Origin: Pseudomonas sp. PA15(2017)
GTDB lineage: Bacteria > Pseudomonadota > Gammaproteobacteria > Pseudomonadales > Pseudomonadaceae
Length of the DNA: 64,000 nucleotides
Direction: 5' to 3'
NCBI RefSeq assembly: GCF_001945395.1
Contig: NZ_MSXV01000037.1
Span: 124,001-188,000 of the forward strand
How positions within the stretch are numbered: the stretch's first letter is position 1; every line of letters starts with the position of its first letter. Shown here in pieces: positions 58,614 through 64,000 of this stretch. Below the pieces are notes generated by a model. The model saw only the letters and a list, made by a program, of their open reading frames with translations. It did not search any database and was not told the origin of the DNA. Position numbers and translations under genes: made by a program.

Positions 58614-59093
58614 ATGGTAAAGCGACTTGCGTCAGTCATTCGGCTCATGATGGTGCTCATCGCCGGCGCAGTGCTGGCAGGGTGCACGGATGACGTGGGT
58701 GTCGACCAGCATGGGCAGAAGGTAGCGGTTGAGCGCCTTGAAGGCCAGTGGCTGGTTATCAATTATTGGGCCGAGTGGTGCGGCCCCTGTCGCTCCGAGA
58801 TTCCTGAGTTGAATGCCCTGGCGCCGGAACTGGAGAAACAGTCTATCGGTGTGTTCGGTGTGAACTTCGATGGCCTGCAGGGCGAGGCGCTCAGCAAGGC
58901 GGCCGAGGCGCTGGGCATCAAGTTCACGGTGCTGGCCAAGGACCCCGCGGAGCGTTATGGATTGCCGCCCAGTGATGCGCTGCCGGTCACCTATATCGTC
59001 GACGACCAAGGCAAGGTGCGTGAGCGACTGCTCGGCGAGCAGGACGCCGAAGGCCTCAAGGCGCGGCTGGCAGCGCTGCGCCAGGAGAGCTGA
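58614..59093 (+). CDS. TlpA/ResA-like thioredoxin lipoprotein
   Basis: 159 residues from ATG 58614, chosen for GAGGA 8 bases upstream. The lipobox LAGC (MMVLIAGAVLAGCTDDVGVD) places it in the periplasm, anchored to a membrane. The thioredoxin fold has INYWAEWCGPCRSEIPELNA with the active CGPC, and the cis-Pro loop DALPVTYIVDDQG. It probably reduces or oxidises periplasmic protein thiols. The acylphosphatase gene follows after 4 bases. Confidence 0.92.
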   Translation: MVKRLASVIRLMMVLIAGAVLAGCTDDVGVDQHGQKVAVERLEGQWLVINYWAEWCGPCRSEIPELNALAPELEKQSIGVFGVNFDGLQGEALSKAAEALGIKFTVLAKDPAERYGLPPSDALPVTYIVDDQGKVRERLLGEQDAEGLKARLAALRQES

Positions 59094-59097
59094 TTCT

Positions 59098-59373
59098 ATG
59101 GCCAGCGTTTGTCTGCACGGATATGTCGAAGGGCGCGTGCAGGGTGTCGGCTTTCGCCAGGGCACGGCCGCGCAGGCCGCGCGTTTGCAAGTGTCGGGCT
59201 GGGTGCGCAATCTGCCTGACGGCCGCGTGGAGGTTCTGTTGGAGGGTGAAAGCGATGCGGTCCGCTCGCTGGCCAAATGGCTGGAGCATGGGCCGCCCGG
59301 TGCCGGAGTGCTTGCCGTGACACTGCAGGAGCGCCCGGTCGAGGACGCTCAGGGTTTCGTCGTGCAGCGCTAG
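59098..59373 (+). CDS. Acylphosphatase
   Basis: 91-residue enzyme hydrolysing acyl phosphates. The start at 59098 gives MASVCLHGYVEGRVQGVGFR with the phosphate-binding loop GRVQGVGFR (catalytic Arg) and the catalytic Asn in GWVRNLPDGRVEVLLEGE. Full family length. It follows the thioredoxin gene after 4 bases, so one operon. Confidence 0.95.
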   Translation: MASVCLHGYVEGRVQGVGFRQGTAAQAARLQVSGWVRNLPDGRVEVLLEGESDAVRSLAKWLEHGPPGAGVLAVTLQERPVEDAQGFVVQR

Positions 59374-59376
59374 CTG

Positions 59377-60330
59377 TCAGTCTTCGCCGGGGTCGGCGGC
59401 GAGACGACCGGCATTCTGGGACAGCGAGCGGAGAAATTCGGCCTGCAGCTCCGGGTCGTTGCGGGTCAGTTCGATCAGGCTCTGTTCCAGCTCGCTGGCT
59501 TCCTCTTCGAGACCCAGGTCGGACAGGCGCTTGACGCGATGCACCCATTGTTCGACTTCCGCCCCCTCGAGGTCGTCATAGATCAGGTCATGAGCTTCGC
59601 GCAGCTTGCCGCGTAGCGTGCGGCTGACCAGCAAGGTCGCCTCGGCGCTGGTGGCATCCTGCTCGTCGGTTACGGTCAGCAGCAGGGTGCCGACACGGGC
59701 GATGTCCTGATCGGCGAACGGGCCATCGAGCAGGTTGAGGCGCAGCACGCCATTGCGGTCGGTGAGCAGCTCATGGGTCTGCGCGCCAGCCTTGATGGTC
59801 ACGGGGCGTTCGGCCCAGGGCAGGCTGGAGTAGTCGGTACGGGTTTCCTGGCGCTTTTCGTCGATGCCGGCCAGGTTCTGCTGGGAGCGGCCGTTGGATT
59901 CGACGTTCATGAACGGGTTGATGCCCGCCACGCCGTAGCTGATCCAATCCTTGGTGGCGGTGTCCGGAATGCGCCCGAGCGCGACCACGTTGAGCACGTT
60001 GGCACCGATGCCACCGACGATGGCCACCGCGCCCAGCGGGATCTCATAAATTTCCCGCCAAGGCTGGTAAGGCGTATAGCGGTCGTAATGGCGGGTGACC
60101 TCGAACGGCGTCACCTCGAAGACCTTCTGCTCATGTACGCGCACTCTGCGCTGGGGCAGCTCCAGCACTTCAGGCTGCCCCACGTCGATCTGCAGGCTGT
60201 GGCTCAGCAGCTTGCGTTCGACACGCTCCTCATGCTCGCTGCGCTGCGGCAGATGGTTGGCGCAGCCGGCGAGAAAGAAGGCGCCACAGGTGGTGGCGCC
60301 GAGAAGGCGTAGGGTGCTTCGCTTGAACAT
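59377..60330 (-). CDS. Hypothetical lipoprotein (317 aa)
   Basis: Lipobox in MFKRSTLRLLGATTCGAFFL followed by AGCANHLP gives a lipid-anchored Cys23. A hydrophobic glycine-rich stretch in mid-protein (IPLGAVAIVGGIGANVLNVV) could insert in a membrane. The C-terminal 80 residues are acidic and helical (LGLEEEASELEQSLIELTRN). Family not recognised; I recall an equivalent beside proS in P. aeruginosa (PA0955). Ends 3 bases from the convergent acylphosphatase and starts 17 bases after proS on the same strand. Confidence 0.82.
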   Translation of the reverse strand: MFKRSTLRLLGATTCGAFFLAGCANHLPQRSEHEERVERKLLSHSLQIDVGQPEVLELPQRRVRVHEQKVFEVTPFEVTRHYDRYTPYQPWREIYEIPLGAVAIVGGIGANVLNVVALGRIPDTATKDWISYGVAGINPFMNVESNGRSQQNLAGIDEKRQETRTDYSSLPWAERPVTIKAGAQTHELLTDRNGVLRLNLLDGPFADQDIARVGTLLLTVTDEQDATSAEATLLVSRTLRGKLREAHDLIYDDLEGAEVEQWVHRVKRLSDLGLEEEASELEQSLIELTRNDPELQAEFLRSLSQNAGRLAADPGED

Positions 60331-60347
60331 GACGGCTCTTTGGCGGG

Positions 60348-62063
60348 TCAGCGGCGGATACGGTTCTGGATGAACGACAGGATCTCGCCGACGGCGACTG
60401 GCTGAGCCTCGGTTTCCAGACGGCTCTTGTACTCCAGGTTACCTTCGGCCAGGCCGCGGTCGCTGACCACGATGCGATGCGGGATGCCGATCAGTTCCAT
60501 GTCTGCGAATTTGATGCCCGGACTGGTCTTTTTGTCACGGTCGTCGAGCAAAACTTCGAAGCCGGCTGCGGTCAGTTCGCCGTACAGCTTGTCGGTCGCT
60601 TCGCGCACCGCGTCGGTTTCGTAGCGCAGCGGTACCAGGGCGATCTGGAAGGGCGCCAGGGCATCGTTCCAGATGATGCCGCGCTCGTCGCTGTTCTGCT
60701 CGATGGCGGCGGCCACCACGCGGGATACGCCGATACCGTAGCAGCCCATGCTCAGCACCACCGGCTTGCCGTTCTCGCCCAGCACCTGGCAGTTCATCGC
60801 TTCGCTGTACTTGGTGCCCAGCTGGAAGATGTGCCCGACTTCGATGCCGCGCTTGATTTCCAGGGTGCCCTTGCCGTCCGGGCTCGGGTCGCCTGCCACC
60901 ACGTTGCGCAAGTCGGCGACGGCCGGTACCGGCAGGTCGCGCTCCCAGTTGACGCCGAAGTAGTGCTTGTCGTCGATGTTGGCGCCAATGGCGAAATCGC
61001 TCATCCGTTCCACCGAGCGATCGATGATGATCGGCAGCGGCAGGTTCAGCGGGCCCAGAGAGCCTGCGCCGGCTCCGATGGCATCGCGCAGCTCGGCGTC
61101 CGAGGCCATTACCAGCGGGCTGGCGACGCCAGGCTGGTTGGCGGCCTTGATTTCATTCAGCTCGTGATCGCCACGAACGATCAGGGCGATCAGCTTGCCT
61201 TCTTCTTCGGCATGCACGATCAGCGTTTTGATGGTGCGCTCGACGGGCAGGTCGTAGCCCTCGACCAACTGCTGGATGGTCTTGGCGTTCGGGGTATCGA
61301 TCAGGCGCAGCTCTTCACTCGGCGCCGGGCGGGCGGACTCGCGGGGAATGGCTTCGGCCTTCTCGATATTGGCGGCGTAATCGGAGGCGTTGCTGAACAC
61401 GATATCGTCTTCACCGGATTCGGCCAGCACGTGGAATTCGTGGGAGCCGGCGCCGCCGATGGAGCCGTTGTCCGCCACCACTGGGCGGAAGTTGAGGCCC
61501 AGGCGGGTGAAGATGTTGCAGTAGGCCTGGTGCATACGGTCGTAGGTCTGCTGCAGGGAAGCCTGGTCGGCATGGAAGGAGTAGGCGTCCTTCATGATGA
61601 ACTCGCGGCCACGCATCAGGCCGAAGCGCGGACGGATTTCGTCACGGAACTTGGTCTGGATCTGGTACAGGTTGAGCGGCAATTGCTTGTAGCTGTTCAG
61701 CTCGTTGCGGGCCAGGTCGGTCACCACTTCCTCGTGCGTTGGCCCGACGCAGAATTCGCGGTCGTGGCGATCCTTGACGCGCAGCAGCTCCGGCCCGTAT
61801 TGCACCCAACGGCCCGACTCCTGCCACAGCTCGGCAGGCTGGATGGCGGGCATCAGCACCTCCAGCGCACCGGCCGCGTCCATCTCTTCACGCACGATTC
61901 TTTCGACCTTGCGCAGGGTACGCAGGCCCATTGGCAGCCAGGTGTAAAGGCCGGAGGCGAGCTTGCGGATCATGCCAGCGCGCAGCAGCAACTGATGGCT
62001 GATCACCACGGCATCGGAGGGCGTTTCTTTGAGGGTCGAAAGCAGGAACTGACTGGTACGCAT
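60348..62063 (-). CDS. proS: Prolyl-tRNA synthetase
   Basis: 571-residue class II synthetase of the bacterial type. The start at 62063 ([20 protein letters not shown]) matches the family; the longer frame is not needed. Motif 1 is about 45-85, motif 2 has [20 protein letters not shown], motif 3 has [14 protein letters not shown]. The inserted editing (YbaK-like) domain lies at about 225-390 ([20 protein letters not shown]). The C-terminal anticodon-binding domain has [20 protein letters not shown]. Confidence 0.98.
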   Translation of the reverse strand: MRTSQFLLSTLKETPSDAVVISHQLLLRAGMIRKLASGLYTWLPMGLRTLRKVERIVREEMDAAGALEVLMPAIQPAELWQESGRWVQYGPELLRVKDRHDREFCVGPTHEEVVTDLARNELNSYKQLPLNLYQIQTKFRDEIRPRFGLMRGREFIMKDAYSFHADQASLQQTYDRMHQAYCNIFTRLGLNFRPVVADNGSIGGAGSHEFHVLAESGEDDIVFSNASDYAANIEKAEAIPRESARPAPSEELRLIDTPNAKTIQQLVEGYDLPVERTIKTLIVHAEEEGKLIALIVRGDHELNEIKAANQPGVASPLVMASDAELRDAIGAGAGSLGPLNLPLPIIIDRSVERMSDFAIGANIDDKHYFGVNWERDLPVPAVADLRNVVAGDPSPDGKGTLEIKRGIEVGHIFQLGTKYSEAMNCQVLGENGKPVVLSMGCYGIGVSRVVAAAIEQNSDERGIIWNDALAPFQIALVPLRYETDAVREATDKLYGELTAAGFEVLLDDRDKKTSPGIKFADMELIGIPHRIVVSDRGLAEGNLEYKSRLETEAQPVAVGEILSFIQNRIRR

Positions 62064-62258
62064 GATGGGCCGTTCTGTCGGTTGCAAAGGGATTTTTATG
62101 GCTCGGCATTGTACGGCGCGTGGCTGGTGGCGTATAGGATGTGAAGTGCTGCGATGGAGCAGGTGGATCAACTGAGGGCTCGCGCAGAGGGTTGATCGGT
62201 CTATGGCTTGGTTGGGCGAATCTTCGAGCGAGAGATCAGGCGAGATTCGATGCGCAAT

Positions 62259-62286
62259 AAAAAACCCGGCCGAAGCCGGGTTTTTG
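62259..62286. terminator. Terminator after the OprD-family porin gene
   Basis: AAAAACCCGGC CGAA GCCGGGTTTTT, a 12-base stem with a stable CGAA loop and runs on both sides, 25 bases past the porin stop. It may work in both directions. Confidence 0.9.
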
Positions 62287-62310
62287 AACTGCCATCAGGC
62301 TTGCGCGCGA

Positions 62311-63573
62311 TTACAGAACGCTGAGCGGGTAGTTCACGTAGAAGCGGACTTCGTTGGTGTCGTCGATGTTGACGTTGCTGACCTCAGAGTTGGCCCGCAG
62401 TACCGAAGCGCGCAGGCGGAAGGACAGGTCCTTAGCCGCACCGCTCTGGACGGTGTATTTCACCTGGTTAAAGAATTCGTGTTCTTTGCCATTGGTGTTG
62501 GTAATCACGCCGTCTTCGCGAGAGGTGATGTTGTCAGCCCAAATGTACGCAGTTTTGAAGCTCAGGCCCGGAACGCCGAAAGTAGCGAAGTCCAGCTCGT
62601 AGCTGGCCTGCCAGGAACGTTCGTCTTCCAGGTTGAAGTCGGACAGGAAGCTGTTGGCTACGAAGATTGCGCCGCCACCATCACCGTTACCGTAGTTGAA
62701 ACCTTGGCTGCCGGTGTTGCGTTGGTGGGCCAGGATGAAGGCATGAGCACCAACGCTATACTTGGCTGCCAGGCTCCAAATGGTGTTGTCGCCACCGCCG
62801 ACCTGACGGTTGTAGTCGCTCTTGTAAATATTGAAATCGAAGCCCAGCGCTTGTTCTTCGGTCAGCGGCAGGTTGTAGTTCAGGTTGGCGTACTTACGCT
62901 TGTACTGATCTTCCAGGTCGCTGTAGTAAAGCGCAGCGGTGAAGTCATCGGTAAATGCGTAGGAACCACCGATTACATCGATAGACTTCAGGCCGCCGCT
63001 GTCGCGGCCGGACTGACGCATAGTGTTGTAGGCGGTGAAACGCCCGGCATTCAGTTCGAGGCCTTCGATCTCCTTGCTGGTGATCATGGTGCCTTCGAAG
63101 GTTTCCGGCAGCAGGCGGCCATCGTCGTAGGCCAGAACCGGAAGGGCAGGCAGCTGCGAACCATAGGTCAGTGTGGTGCTGGAGATGCGTGCTTTGACGG
63201 CGGCGTTAGCGATGGTCAGGTCTTTGCCTCCGTTTTCCGGGAACATGCCAACACCGCGACGGCCGCCGCCAGTGTCCAGCTGCCACAGAGTGCCGGCATA
63301 AGCGTTAACGCCGAAACCAACGGTGCCCTGGGTGAAGCCGGATTCGAACAGTGCACGGGCGCTGGCACCCCACTCCTCGGAGTACCCTTTGCCTTCGGTG
63401 CCGCGGGATGCGCCATTACGGGCATCACGGTTGTAGTACATGCTGCGCGCCAGGAGCGACAGGGTGCTGTCTTCAACGAAACCCTTCGACTCGGACTGCT
63501 CCGAGGCCACTGCCATCTGAGAGGTACCCGCGGCCACAGCCAGGGCGATTACGCTCCACTTCATCACTCGCAT
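62311..63573 (-). CDS. OprD-family outer-membrane porin
   Basis: 420-residue porin for uptake of small organic substrates (amino acids or carboxylates in characterised members). AGGAG is 9 bases before the ATG at 63573. The signal peptide is MRVMKWSVIALAVAAGTSQM then AVASEQ. Family landmarks are GFVEDSTLSLLARSMYYNRD, FESGFTQGTVGFGVNAYAG, EEQALGFDFNIYKSDYN, SWQASYELDFATFGVPGLSF and the end VRFYVNYPLSVL. Which of the OprD/OpdA-Q subtypes it is cannot be decided; position after proS suggests the OprD orthologue. Confidence 0.93.
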   Translation of the reverse strand: MRVMKWSVIALAVAAGTSQMAVASEQSESKGFVEDSTLSLLARSMYYNRDARNGASRGTEGKGYSEEWGASARALFESGFTQGTVGFGVNAYAGTLWQLDTGGGRRGVGMFPENGGKDLTIANAAVKARISSTTLTYGSQLPALPVLAYDDGRLLPETFEGTMITSKEIEGLELNAGRFTAYNTMRQSGRDSGGLKSIDVIGGSYAFTDDFTAALYYSDLEDQYKRKYANLNYNLPLTEEQALGFDFNIYKSDYNRQVGGGDNTIWSLAAKYSVGAHAFILAHQRNTGSQGFNYGNGDGGGAIFVANSFLSDFNLEDERSWQASYELDFATFGVPGLSFKTAYIWADNITSREDGVITNTNGKEHEFFNQVKYTVQSGAAKDLSFRLRASVLRANSEVSNVNIDDTNEVRFYVNYPLSVL

Positions 63574-64000
63574 CGTGATTTGCTCCTTTGGTTTAGAAGA
63601 GTACTTCCGCTGCTCAATAAGGTTGTTATGGCGAGCAGCTCTATTTCTTTTTGTGTCGGATGGAACTTATAGCACGGCACTTTGTATTGGCGATAGTTTC
63701 GATCTATCCATTTCGTCGCAACCTTTGCGCTTGTCGTCTAGCGCGAAAGGTGCGTCGTAATGAGACAAACCCCGCCTGCGCGGCTCATCCAACGATTTAC
63801 AGCTCTAACATAGGGCCGGGGAGCGTTACCGCAGGGCCCTATTTGGGAGCGTTGCGAGTTTAAAGCAAAAGCCGTGCTCAAAATTACCAAGGCGCCTGAA
63901 TTGCTACGGTTTATGCACATTATTTTGTGGTGAAGTACAAATTATCGACTTAAATAACCGTTTTTCTGCACTCTTGTTAGGGTGCTTCTAAGTAGCTTGC
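63574..64000. other. Intergenic region upstream of the porin
   Basis: 427 bases without a convincing gene, more AT-rich than its surroundings. It holds the porin promoter and leader. A dyad ATAGGGCC/GGGCCCTAT (63810-63842) without a T-run and several A/T-rich stretches towards the right edge are the only structure seen. Confidence 0.6.

Noticed and set aside
60477..62144. 555-residue open frame opposite proS
   Set aside because: Shadow of the prolyl-tRNA synthetase gene; low-complexity composition and no start signals.

Overview
The window is a stretch of a high-GC gammaproteobacterial chromosome, almost certainly a Pseudomonas. It carries GacS, an OprD-family porin, a Pir-type enterobactin system, an MprF/AcvB pair and REP elements built on TGTGGGAGCGGGC. 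From memory, gene order from rimO (about 16.4 kb) to oprD (63.6 kb) follows the P. aeruginosa PAO1 block around PA0916-PA0958 (rimO, mprF, dinB, gacS, pirRSA, cysM, rlmD, relA, mazG, purN/purM, wrbA, arsC, proS, oprD). I could not check that synteny by search.

Left part (1-16.3 kb): a cell-surface-signalling iron unit on the minus strand (ECF sigma factor, FecR anti-sigma, and an STN-domain TonB receptor that runs off the left edge); a GST; an M23 peptidase next to xseA; an OmpR/EnvZ-type two-component pair behind a Fur-like box; a LysR regulator divergent from an SDR with an odd N-terminal leader; an ATP/ADP-translocase-like membrane transporter; and a second TonB receptor. Between this receptor and rimO lies a wrecked small secreted-protein gene, beside a repeat element that itself carries a second inverted-repeat element.

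Middle part (16.3-29.8 kb): rimO, a short-chain fatty acid permease, the mprF-acvB aminoacyl-phosphatidylglycerol pair, three tandem initiator tRNA cassettes each with its own promoter and terminator, LexA-controlled dinB, a META-domain lipoprotein with a CxxC protein, and gacS followed by an overlapping heme oxygenase gene.

Catecholate iron block (29.9-40.9 kb): pirR-pirS, the pirA receptor behind a Fur box and a second dyad, a methyltransferase with a regulatory C-terminal half, a PfeE-like periplasmic esterase, and a complete fepB-fepD-fepG-fepC ABC importer. Together this could recognise, import and open ferric enterobactin and signal its presence. The methyltransferase has no obvious place in that pathway and is the most intriguing gene here.

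Right part (41-64 kb): mostly housekeeping genes: cysM-rlmD-relA-mazG, yaiL-like, purM-purN-DUF3108, a DUF2066 protein, an AI-2E/PerM-type permease, hda, DUF2069-wrbA-arsC, a YihY-family protein, a degenerate PilZ-like protein, a TlpA-like thioredoxin lipoprotein, acylphosphatase, a lipoprotein, proS and an OprD-family porin. No CRISPR array, rRNA, prophage or intact transposase was seen.
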